A stretch of 61,932 bases of DNA from Flavobacteriales bacterium (GTDB lineage Bacteria > Bacteroidota > Bacteroidia > Flavobacteriales_D > Sanyastnellaceae). A program made the translations under genes and the position numbers. Position 1 is the stretch's first letter; each line of letters begins with the position of its first letter. Shown one piece after another: positions 53,962-60,997 of the stretch. The notes under the pieces were generated by a model that was not told the DNA's origin, ran no database searches, and was given only the letters and a program-made list of their open reading frames with translations. The stretch is from contig PKEB01000009.1 in assembly GCA_002863125.1 (NCBI GenBank), positions 1-61,932 of the forward strand. The letters run 5' to 3'.

Positions 53962-55188
53962 ATGGCACACCGCGAAACCACCGCTCCATTCGTCGGCCAC
54001 CACCCGGCCGACCACGAAGGATCCATCAAGACGCCCATCTACCCCACGAGCACGTTCAAGTTCTCCTCAGCGGAAGAAGGCGCAGCCCACATGGAAACCG
54101 CCTACGGCGTTCCCGGTGCTGCTGCCCCCAAAGGCCCCAACGCCATCTACAGCCGCCTGAGCAACCCTACGCTCAGCGCTGCCGAACAACGGTTATCGGC
54201 GTGGGACGAATCGGAAGATGCGGCATTTTTTGCGAGCGGCATGGCGGCTATTAGCACCACATTTTTGGCCTGGACAAGCGCCGATCGACCCTTGTGGTTC
54301 TGCCCCCCTCTGTACGGCGGCTCGGAGCACTTCATCCGCGAAATCCTGCCCGGCATGGGGGTGCACGTCGTCGAAGTGGATCACCTCGATCATTTGGATG
54401 CCATCCTGGAACGCGAGGGTGGACGCAAACCCGGGATGATCTACTTGGAAACCCCTGCGAACCCCACGATGCAGATCCACCGCATCCGCACCGCGGCCGA
54501 TTGGGCACGGCAACACGAGCCCGAAGGCCACCGCATGATTGTGGGGGTTGACAACACCTACCTCGGTCCCATCCTCCAGCGGCCCTTGGAGCACGGCGCT
54601 GACGTGCTGGTGTACTCGGCGACGAAATACATCGGCGGGCACAGCGACCTCATTGCCGGTGCTGCGAGCGGCAAGGCCGACGCCGTGGCGCGCATTCGCG
54701 AATACCGCCATTTCCTCGGAGGCATGGCCGATCCCAACACGTGCTGGATGCTCATGCGCAGCATGGAGACCCTGGCCATTCGCGTCCGGCACCAGCAGGA
54801 CGTAGCTGAACAGGTCTTTGCCCACCTCCGCAACCACCCCAAAGTCCAGCGGTTCATCAGCGCTTGGTCCGTGGACCTTCCTGACGGCGATAAGGCCATC
54901 GCTGAAGAGCAGATGCTCGGTGGAGGGGCCATGGCCGCTTTTGAAGTTACCGGCGGGCGGGCGGGCGCCTTCCGGGTGCTGAATGCCTTCAACCATTTCC
55001 AATTGGCGGTGAGTTTGGGATCCACGGAGTCGTTGGCTGAACACCCCGCGAGTATGACCCACGCCGGAGTACCGCCGGAAGTAAAAGCCCAGTATGGCAT
55101 TTCGGAGGGGCTCATTCGCATCAGTGTTGGCATCGAGCGGGCAGAGGACTTGATCGCAGATTTGGATCACGCGCTGACGCACGTTTGA
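53962..55188 (+). CDS. PLP-dependent trans-sulfuration enzyme (methionine gamma-lyase/cystathionine gamma-synthase family)
   Basis: This 408-aa cytoplasmic enzyme belongs to the Cys/Met metabolism PLP family. The PLP Lys lies in VYSATKYIGGHSDLIAG. SRLSNPTLSAAEQRLSAWD, AFFASGMAAISTTF and YLETPANPTMQIHRI are family blocks. The closing LIRISVGIERAEDLIADL is also typical. Substrate preference (gamma-lyase, gamma-synthase or beta-lyase) cannot be decided from these motifs. It is divergent from the Lrp-family regulator, which fits a lyase induced by its amino-acid substrate. A one-mismatch -7 box TGAATTTG (53950-53957) lies just before the ATG. Confidence 0.92.
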   Translation: MAHRETTAPFVGHHPADHEGSIKTPIYPTSTFKFSSAEEGAAHMETAYGVPGAAAPKGPNAIYSRLSNPTLSAAEQRLSAWDESEDAAFFASGMAAISTTFLAWTSADRPLWFCPPLYGGSEHFIREILPGMGVHVVEVDHLDHLDAILEREGGRKPGMIYLETPANPTMQIHRIRTAADWARQHEPEGHRMIVGVDNTYLGPILQRPLEHGADVLVYSATKYIGGHSDLIAGAASGKADAVARIREYRHFLGGMADPNTCWMLMRSMETLAIRVRHQQDVAEQVFAHLRNHPKVQRFISAWSVDLPDGDKAIAEEQMLGGGAMAAFEVTGGRAGAFRVLNAFNHFQLAVSLGSTESLAEHPASMTHAGVPPEVKAQYGISEGLIRISVGIERAEDLIADLDHALTHV

Positions 55189-55210
55189 GGCGAAAGACGT
55201 AGCTTCGGGT

Positions 55211-55717
55211 ATGCGCTTGTTGCTTTTGACCGGCCTGATTCTCGGCACCGCCGCCGTTTCCGCTCAAACCCGGGTTGAAGTTTATCCGGACGACCGCATG
55301 CTATGGAGCGACATGCTCCTGCACGCGGAAAATGGTGTAGTGCGAGAAGGGCGCGATTGGCGCGGGCAAGTGCTGTGGACCACACAACCAGAGAAAATTT
55401 TTGCTGGCTATTCAACCAGTGCCTTTGACCTTGCCTATTCGGTGCGGGAAGGCCAGCTCATCCAAGGCGACTCCTACTTCAGCGACGCCATTCTGTACAC
55501 TGCGGAGGTGCGGGGAGACGAGCTCCAGGTGTTCATTGGGGACAGCTCGTTCCCTTTGGATTTGGTGTACACGATTCGGCCCCATCCGTTTGATGAGGGA
55601 GCGTTCGGACTGTACAAAGAAGATAGCATCAGCGCGTTCGACCGCATTTGTGTCTTTCGCGGGATGCCTGCTCCGGAGGAGCTTTTCGCGTTGCTCCTAG
55701 CGCAAGGGTTGTTGTAA
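55211..55717 (+). CDS. Secreted protein of unknown function
   Basis: I do not recognise this 168-aa protein. It has a clear signal peptide (MRLLLLTGLILGTAAVSAQ) and a soluble, probably beta-rich body with three notable stretches: EVYPDDRMLWSD, YSTSAFDLAYSV and AEVRGDELQVFIG. No Cys pair except one near the end, no lipobox and no type IX sorting tail. It lies 22 bases after the PLP enzyme, with its own imperfect -7 box TAGCTTCG (55200-55207) just before the ATG, and converges on purS with a three-base gap. Confidence 0.75.
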   Translation: MRLLLLTGLILGTAAVSAQTRVEVYPDDRMLWSDMLLHAENGVVREGRDWRGQVLWTTQPEKIFAGYSTSAFDLAYSVREGQLIQGDSYFSDAILYTAEVRGDELQVFIGDSSFPLDLVYTIRPHPFDEGAFGLYKEDSISAFDRICVFRGMPAPEELFALLLAQGLL

Positions 55718-55720
55718 CGC

Positions 55721-55984
55721 TTAGGCGACAGCCTCAACGGCCTCCACACGGAACTCAAACTGTTCCATGATCTGGTTGGCCAACAGCTTCTCGCACGCGG
55801 TTTTGACCTGCTCCTCTGCCTCCGCTTGGCTTCCCGCTTCTACCTCGAGGGTGATGTGCTTGCCAATGCGCACGTTGTCGATGGAAGACAATCCGATGTT
55901 CTTCATGTTGCTTGAAACGGCTTTCCCCTGGGGGTCAAGCAAAGCAGGCAAAGGCATGATGTCAATGGAAGCTCGGAATTTCAT
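55721..55984 (-). CDS. purS: Phosphoribosylformylglycinamidine synthase subunit PurS
   Basis: This 87-aa protein is the small subunit of the three-part FGAM synthase (PurS, PurL, PurQ) in purine synthesis. FRASIDIMPLPALLDPQGKAV and the later NVRIGKHITLEVEAG match the family pattern, and length is standard. It implies a split, short PurL elsewhere, as opposed to the single long PurL of many Bacteroidota and proteobacteria. It starts six bases after the stop of pssA on the same strand. Confidence 0.9.
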   Translation of the reverse strand: MKFRASIDIMPLPALLDPQGKAVSSNMKNIGLSSIDNVRIGKHITLEVEAGSQAEAEEQVKTACEKLLANQIMEQFEFRVEAVEAVA

Positions 55985-55990
55985 GATCGG

Positions 55991-56821
55991 CTATCGGTTG
56001 GTTTTTTGAATATAGGCTCCGCCTAACGCATACAAAAGTAACCCCACGAGCATTCCCAACCCGAGCGCACGGCCAAAAAATGCTGACACACCACCCGCGG
56101 TTACAATAGCTCCCAGAAAGATGGCTCGGCGGCGGTCAAACCCGGGGTTCTTCCCCCACCCTTTTAGGTCCAACATGGGCCGGCGGCTCACCATCCACCA
56201 CGGGATCAGCGTGCTCCCAATGAAAATCGCTACCAGCACCGTGAATATGCCGCCCAAACCATACAACCCCCAAGAGCCGTGCATCTCGTATTGAGCGCCC
56301 ACGAGCAAAATCCCGATCCACCACAGGGCACCTGCCGGGGCCGGCATGCCACTGAAACCTGACGTGCTCTGTCCAGCTGCCGCTTCGACATTGAATCGAG
56401 CCAACCGGTAGGCAGCAGCCATGGCCATCGTCAGCGGCAGAAATTTCAACGGTGCGGGGATGGCCGGCGCCCATACGTGCAGCATCATCACACCGACGAC
56501 GGCCGGCGTCACACCGCTGCTCACCGCATCCGCGATGCTGTCCAACTGCGTGCCCATCGCCCCATCCGAACCGGACCAGCGCGCCGCGATGCCGTCGAAC
56601 AAATCGAACAGCTGCCCGAGCAGCCATATGCTCGCCAGCGCCAACATGCCCCAACCGAGCCATTCTTGGGCCAGCGCACCGTACTCGTAGAACGGCTCAG
56701 CGTCCAAGTGTCTTTGCACCGATGCGCCGTAGGGCCATATGAATAAACCCACAATGACCAGCACTCCACTCAGCAAGTTGCCCATCGTCAAAGCATTGGC
56801 CACGTAGTTCTTCGCGCTCAT
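55991..56821 (-). CDS. pssA: CDP-diacylglycerol--serine O-phosphatidyltransferase
   Basis: This 276-aa integral membrane enzyme makes phosphatidylserine, the precursor of phosphatidylethanolamine. It starts MSAKNYVANALTMGNLLSG. The CDP-alcohol phosphatidyltransferase motif DGxxAR...G...D is seen as LFDGIAARWSGSDGAMGTQLDSIAD. About seven hydrophobic segments follow the usual layout. I start at 56821; an ATG at 56836 (MYIRT) is also possible. The much longer open frame upstream crosses the tRNA-Cys gene on the other strand and is not real. purS follows after six bases. Confidence 0.92.
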   Translation of the reverse strand: MSAKNYVANALTMGNLLSGVLVIVGLFIWPYGASVQRHLDAEPFYEYGALAQEWLGWGMLALASIWLLGQLFDLFDGIAARWSGSDGAMGTQLDSIADAVSSGVTPAVVGVMMLHVWAPAIPAPLKFLPLTMAMAAAYRLARFNVEAAAGQSTSGFSGMPAPAGALWWIGILLVGAQYEMHGSWGLYGLGGIFTVLVAIFIGSTLIPWWMVSRRPMLDLKGWGKNPGFDRRRAIFLGAIVTAGGVSAFFGRALGLGMLVGLLLYALGGAYIQKTNR

Positions 56822-56876
56822 GGTGCGAATGTACATTTCCCACGGGTTGGATGTAACCTCAGCGCGTTCGTTTTCG

Positions 56877-56884
56877 TATATTTG
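56877..56884 (+). promoter_or_regulatory. -7 box of the tRNA-Cys promoter
   Basis: TATATTTG is a perfect TAnnTTTG box ending 26 bases before the first base of the mature tRNA. Confidence 0.5.
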
Positions 56885-56910
56885 CCAACCCGGCGCGTGT
56901 CGGTTTTGAT

Positions 56911-56984
56911 GGTCCGATGGCCGAGTGGCTAGGCTCAGCTCTGCAAAAGCTGCTACAGCGGTTCGAATCCGCTTCGGACCTCCA
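56911..56984 (+). tRNA. tRNA-Cys(GCA)
   Basis: All four arms fold. Acceptor stem GGTCCGA/TCGGACC, anticodon stem CAGCT/AGCTG with loop CTGCAAA (anticodon GCA), T arm AGCGG-TTCGAAT-CCGCT. The discriminator base is T73, the main identity element of tRNA-Cys, and the CCA end is encoded. Confidence 0.96.
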
Positions 56985-56996
56985 ACCCTCAAGAAG

Positions 56997-57023
56997 CCCC
57001 AGGCTACCGCTTGGGGTTTTTTT
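56997..57023 (+). terminator. Rho-independent terminator of tRNA-Cys
   Basis: CCCCAGGC-TACC-GCTTGGGG is an eight-base stem (one G-T pair) with a four-base loop, followed directly by seven T. It sits 12 bases after the tRNA. Confidence 0.85.
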
Positions 57024-57099
57024 GTGCGCAGTGCGGAAGCGCAAGCTTGCTTGCGATTGGTTGAGGAAGTCAATACATTAGGGGTCTAACCCTTACGTA

Positions 57100-58425
57100 A
57101 TGAAGAACCTGTTTTTATGTGCGGCGCTGTCGCTCCCTTTCCTCGCATGGGCCCAGCCTGATAACGACATCTGCTCGGATGCATTAGACATTTCAGAAAT
57201 CCTAGTGGGCGACATTGGTGAGCAAATCTCCTTAGGGCCTTTTGTAAACCTTGAGGCCACAGGCGAGCCAGAATTGGCTGATGACCTGGCCGGATTTTGG
57301 TTTGATATCGCTCCGGGAGCAAGCAGCCCCGCCGTTGATCAATCGGTCTGGTTTAAATTCACAGGGGATGGAAACACCTACCAAATTTTGACTTGGATCT
57401 GTCCCGGATCTGCATTTTACAGTAATGATTTACAGCTAGCACTGTATGCCGGGTCGTGTGACAATTTATCCCTTGTAACCGCCAACGATGATATGCAAGT
57501 ATGGTGGGGGTGGTGGCATTCCGTTTTGAATTTCACCGCGGAAGAGGGTGTAGAGTACTGGCTGATGGCTGACGGTTTTAATCATTACGATGGAGATGAA
57601 TGGCAAGGTGTTGGCCAAGGAACATTTTGTCTGGCTGGAATGCAGCTTGAACCGCTTACAGACCACGTAACCTGCGATGCATCCAGAAATATCAGTGCTC
57701 TATTCGAAGAGACCTCAGCTTCATCTCCCGGTTTCATAGGGCCATTTGACGATACTGAGCTCGGGAGTGGAATAGGAATGAATCTAGAAGCCGATATGCT
57801 CGGAACGGAATGCTGGAATGATGGTGTAGATGATGGCTCGGTCTGGTTTAGTTGGACCGGTGATGGCAATTCGTACACAATCTCCCACTCCCAATGCCAA
57901 GAAGACCTCACTGAAACCTGGTTATATTATTTCTCTTGGGATAGTCAAATGGCCCTTTACCGAGGTGATTGTGATGAACTTGTCCCGATTGCCTGTTCTG
58001 AAGACTTGAATTTTGATGAAACCCAGTTTTGGTCTCAAATTGGATTTGATAGCGAAGAAGGTGAGGAATATCATTTGCGGTTTGACGGTTTTCACTGGAC
58101 GGCTGCAGGCTTTGAATGGTCTGCTGAAGGTGCGTTCTGCCTGCGAGCAGACATAGGTAACGTCAACACCATGGAGGAACACGCAAAAGAACTTGTACTT
58201 GACGTCTATCCCAACCCCGCGATGGATCGTGTCACGGTCTCTTGGTCTGGATCTGAATCCATGGCGGATGTGCGCGTGTTCAATATGGCAGGAAAGGAGG
58301 TGGCCTTCTGGCCCATGGTCCGCAGGGGGACGCAACACGCATTTGATCTTCCATCCGGATTTTACACGCTCCAAATCGAAACGGCGCACGCGCGAAACAC
58401 GAAGCAATTGCAAATTTTGAAATAA
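57100..58425 (+). CDS. Secreted protein with type IX (type A) C-terminal sorting domain
   Basis: This 441-aa protein has a signal peptide (MKNLFLCAALSLPFLAWAQ) and a C-terminal type IX sorting domain of about 75 residues, recognisable by LDVYPNPAMDRVTVSW, VRVFNMAGKEV and the end GFYTLQIET...KQLQIL. The middle has two similar repeats of about 170 residues. Each carries a SVWF-F/SWTGDGN-Y-I core (near residues 86 and 247), an aromatic stretch, a line of the type ALYxGxCDxL, and a weak GxFCLA/R end. This recalls pre-peptidase-like carbohydrate-binding modules. Ligand unknown. Base composition is visibly more AT-rich than in the upstream genes. Confidence 0.88.
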   Translation: MKNLFLCAALSLPFLAWAQPDNDICSDALDISEILVGDIGEQISLGPFVNLEATGEPELADDLAGFWFDIAPGASSPAVDQSVWFKFTGDGNTYQILTWICPGSAFYSNDLQLALYAGSCDNLSLVTANDDMQVWWGWWHSVLNFTAEEGVEYWLMADGFNHYDGDEWQGVGQGTFCLAGMQLEPLTDHVTCDASRNISALFEETSASSPGFIGPFDDTELGSGIGMNLEADMLGTECWNDGVDDGSVWFSWTGDGNSYTISHSQCQEDLTETWLYYFSWDSQMALYRGDCDELVPIACSEDLNFDETQFWSQIGFDSEEGEEYHLRFDGFHWTAAGFEWSAEGAFCLRADIGNVNTMEEHAKELVLDVYPNPAMDRVTVSWSGSESMADVRVFNMAGKEVAFWPMVRRGTQHAFDLPSGFYTLQIETAHARNTKQLQILK

Positions 58426-58433
58426 GGAAAAAA

Positions 58434-58849
58434 ATGGCCTCTTCAATGCTCGACGTAACCACATGGGCCGCCTTGGCCGGAGCCTATTTGTCTGTAATTC
58501 TGTTCCTGGTCGCTGTTCTTCTCATCGCCAGTTGGAAGATTTTTATCAAAGCCGGCCAGCCCGGTTGGGCTGCGCTCATCCCGTTTTACAACATCTACGT
58601 GTACACCCAAGTGCTGAGCCGACCCAAATGGTGGATTTTACTCTATTTTTCGGTTTTGTGCCGTTCGTCGGGTCGTTGGTTGTTTTGTTTGTGAGCATTA
58701 TTGACAGCGTTCGGATGGCCAAAGTGTTCGGGAAATCACGGGTGTTCGGTGTTGGTCTGTTGCTGCTGCCCTTCATCTTTTACTTGGTGCTCGCTTTCGG
58801 TAGTGCCGACCACGATGAGTGCCGTGTAGCTCAAGGCGAAGTAATCTAA
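58434..58849 (+). pseudogene. DUF5684-like small membrane protein, frameshifted
   Basis: Two reading frames together give one small membrane protein of about 139 aa. The first runs from the ATG at 58434 through IASWKIFIKAGQPGWAALIPFYNI and SRPKWWILLYF; the second continues in another frame with GFVPFVGSLVVLFVSIIDSV and FGKSRVFGVGLLLLPFIFYLVLAFG. This is the layout of DUF5684-type proteins. The break lies at a run of five T (58646-58650); one extra T would restore the frame (reading YFFGFVPF). It may be a true mutation or a sequencing error, since the contig becomes doubtful shortly downstream. Confidence 0.75.
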
Positions 58850-59144
58850 CGTTCCCTTGTCCTCTCGCACCCAAAGAGCTAAAACCCCTTAATCACCGCA
58901 ATTTTCATCGACTTAAGGTCGCAGTCAGCACAGTTATGGTTTCGTGGTGAATCCACTAGACTCTGCATTTGGTTCGTGCGTCCCGTTGAAAAATTCAAAT
59001 GACGACTATTCGCCAGCCTAGGACGGAATAACTCGAAATTTGCACAAAAATGATCTGGGACTTGGACAAAGCCGACAAATTTCTTAATTTGTGCGGCCAA
59101 TGGGCAAATAAACTAGACAAAATTAAATTACTAAAAACGCTATC
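58850..59144. other. Intergenic stretch, AT-rich, no gene seen
   Basis: I see no credible coding region in these 295 bases; the only frame of note (58879-59100, minus) has no family pattern. It contains one hairpin (59071-59097). No clear -7 box precedes the next start. Composition shifts towards AT along it. Confidence 0.6.
59071..59097. repeat. Inverted repeat/hairpin
   Basis: GCCG-ACAAATT-TCTT-AATTTGT-G-CGGC: an 11-base stem with a single bulged G and a TCTT loop. No T run follows on either strand, so it is not a standard terminator. It lies about 50 bases before the ATG at 59145. Confidence 0.45.
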
Positions 59145-60236
59145 ATGAAGAAAATTCTCCTATTCATGGTGCTAACAGGAGCTTGCCAAGCCGTGTTCGC
59201 CCAATCACAAATGACGATTCCTAGGATTCTTCAATCACAAACAATTACAAACCCGGACGGGACTATTCAGTCAATCAATGTTGAGCTGAATCCATTTGAT
59301 GTTCAATCCGCAAATGACTCTGTTGAGTTACTGCATCAATTTGATGGTTTAGAGTGGTTTGGCAAGCAACACGCAAAAGGTCAAAACTTGGTTGAAGCCG
59401 TGCTAGCCCCCTCATCAAGTTTAGTGGGCACCACGTTAAAAGACTCTCGATTTCGTGAAGAGTATGATGCCGCCGTCATGGCGATTCGCCGTGGAAATAT
59501 GCCGCTAAAAGGTGGCCTTGGCGATATCGTGTTGCAGCCAGGAGATGTATTACTGCTTACCCCCGGAGATCGTTTTTCAAAATGCCCAAATTTAAGCAGT
59601 GATTTTGCAGCAATTAGCGGTTTAGATCTCAATGTACGCCTAGATGAAAAGCGCGGGACATGGGTGTTAGCGGGTTTTGCGTTAACCATTTTAGCCAGTA
59701 TTTTTGAATTACTCCCTTTAGCTAAAGGATTAGTGTTATTGCTGCTTAGTTATGTGGCGATTGGCGCGGTGTCCTTAACTGAGCTTAAGCGCCGATTCCC
59801 GTTAGAATTGGTGATTATAGTGGGTAGTGCCTTAGGCTTGGCCAATTTAATGGTGACGACTGGTTTAGCAGATCAGATGGCACAAAGCTTATTAAGTCTG
59901 TTTGATGGTTATGGTGTGTTTGCTGCCTTTGTTGGCGTTTATTTTATCACGTTGATTGTGACTGAGTTGATCACTAATAATGCCGCCGCCGCGTTAGCGT
60001 TCCCGGTTGCTTATGCCGTCGCGACAAGTTTTGGCGTTGATCCTCGTCCATTTATTATGGCTGTGGTGTTTGGTGCAAGTGCGAGCTTTATTTCTCCTTA
60101 CGGTTATCAAACTAACCTTATGGTATACAACGCGGGTAACTATAAATTAAGCGACTTTGTGCGTTTAGGTTTACCGTTATCCATTTTGTATTCAGTCATA
60201 GTATTAATGGCCGTACCGTATTTTTTCCCGTTTTAG
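59145..60236 (+). CDS. Chimeric ORF: Bacteroidota secretion signal joined to C-terminal half of an SLC13 permease
   Basis: The 363-aa open frame has two parts that do not belong together. Residues 1 to about 55 are a signal peptide (MKKILLFMVLTGACQAVFAQ) and a short stretch of a secreted Bacteroidota protein. From about residue 60 (LLHQFDGLEWFGKQHAKG) it is the TrkA-C-like domain and C-terminal transmembrane half of an SLC13-family anion permease, with the carboxylate/sulfate-carrier motif TELITNNAAAALAFPVA and VVFGASASFISPYGYQTNL. The N-terminal half of the permease is missing. The downstream codon use and the following cysC point to Shewanella-like origin. I read the join, at about 59300-59345, as a contig artefact. 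Confidence 0.8.
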   Translation: MKKILLFMVLTGACQAVFAQSQMTIPRILQSQTITNPDGTIQSINVELNPFDVQSANDSVELLHQFDGLEWFGKQHAKGQNLVEAVLAPSSSLVGTTLKDSRFREEYDAAVMAIRRGNMPLKGGLGDIVLQPGDVLLLTPGDRFSKCPNLSSDFAAISGLDLNVRLDEKRGTWVLAGFALTILASIFELLPLAKGLVLLLLSYVAIGAVSLTELKRRFPLELVIIVGSALGLANLMVTTGLADQMAQSLLSLFDGYGVFAAFVGVYFITLIVTELITNNAAAALAFPVAYAVATSFGVDPRPFIMAVVFGASASFISPYGYQTNLMVYNAGNYKLSDFVRLGLPLSILYSVIVLMAVPYFFPF

Positions 60237-60280
60237 TATGAGTTTAATGCGGTGTGTATTGCCGTAAATCAGGAGCTGTT

Positions 60281-60904
60281 ATGAGCAATATTGTTTGGCA
60301 TCAACATTCTATAGACCAAGCTGCCCGAGGGGCACAAAAAGGCCAAAATCCAGTGTTGTTATGGTTTACTGGTTTGTCTGGATCAGGCAAGTCAACGCTT
60401 GCTGGCGCCTTAGAGAGAGCGTTATTTGAGCATGGCTTTCATACTTATTTGTTAGACGGTGATAACGTTCGTCATGGTTTATGTAAGGATCTAGGCTTTA
60501 GTCTTGAAGACCGTGATGAAAACTTACGTCGTGTCGGCGAAGTGGCTAAATTGATGGTGGACTCTGGTTTAGTGGTACTGTCGGCATTTATTTCACCAAC
60601 CCGTGAAGAGCGTGATCGGGTTCGTGCTTTATTTCCACAAGGTCAATTTATCGAAGTGCACGTTTCTACGCCATTAAGTGTGTGTGAATCGCGTGATCCT
60701 AAAGGATTGTACGCAAAAGCACGTAAAGGCGAGATAGCTAACTTTACTGGTATTTCATCACCATATGAGGTGCCAGAGTCAGCTGAGTTAACCATAGACA
60801 CTAGTAAAGGTGACCTTGAGACTCAAGTAAATGGTTTATTAGCTTATTTAAAAGCCATTGAGGTATTAAATCCTCCTAGGCAAATTGCTGGTGCGGGTAT
60901 TTAA
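60281..60904 (+). CDS. cysC: Adenylylsulfate kinase
   Basis: CysC phosphorylates adenylyl sulfate to PAPS in assimilatory sulfate reduction. The 207-aa protein has the P-loop [19 protein letters not shown], the [16 protein letters not shown] block, [11 protein letters not shown] and the lid region [25 protein letters not shown] (60271-60275) before the ATG is a Shine-Dalgarno sequence, not used by the Bacteroidota genes in the rest of the window. The order SLC13 permease then cysC, 44 bases apart, is the gammaproteobacterial (Shewanella-like) arrangement, where cysD-cysN usually precede. The gene is AT-rich compared with the first 57 kb. Confidence 0.95.
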   Translation: MSNIVWHQHSIDQAARGAQKGQNPVLLWFTGLSGSGKSTLAGALERALFEHGFHTYLLDGDNVRHGLCKDLGFSLEDRDENLRRVGEVAKLMVDSGLVVLSAFISPTREERDRVRALFPQGQFIEVHVSTPLSVCESRDPKGLYAKARKGEIANFTGISSPYEVPESAELTIDTSKGDLETQVNGLLAYLKAIEVLNPPRQIAGAGI

Positions 60905-60929
60905 GGTTTAATGCGGCCTTAGTCGTAGC

Positions 60930-60975
60930 AATAAAAGGCTGATATTTGATTAAATATCAGCCTTTTATTATTTTT
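60930..60975. terminator. Bidirectional terminator between cysC and the convergent gene
   Basis: An 18-base perfect stem (AATAAAAGGCTGATATTT and its complement) around a GATT loop. AT-rich flanks give T runs on both strands, so it can serve cysC and the convergent minus-strand gene. Confidence 0.85.
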
Positions 60976-60997
60976 ACATGTATCAGTAGCAGGCCTA

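Noticed and set aside
56822-57073. N-terminal extension of pssA across the tRNA-Cys gene
   Set aside because: The 84 extra codons are antisense to the tRNA and its terminator and lack PssA similarity.
58879-59100. 73-codon minus-strand frame in the 295-base gap
   Set aside because: No family pattern, no promoter box, and contains the hairpin; probably chance.
59145-60236. True horizontal transfer or gene fusion creating a signal-peptide permease
   Set aside because: The product would lack half of its membrane domain and carry an exported N-terminus; no mobile element or repeat is present, and codon use changes at the join. A contig artefact is simpler, though not proven.
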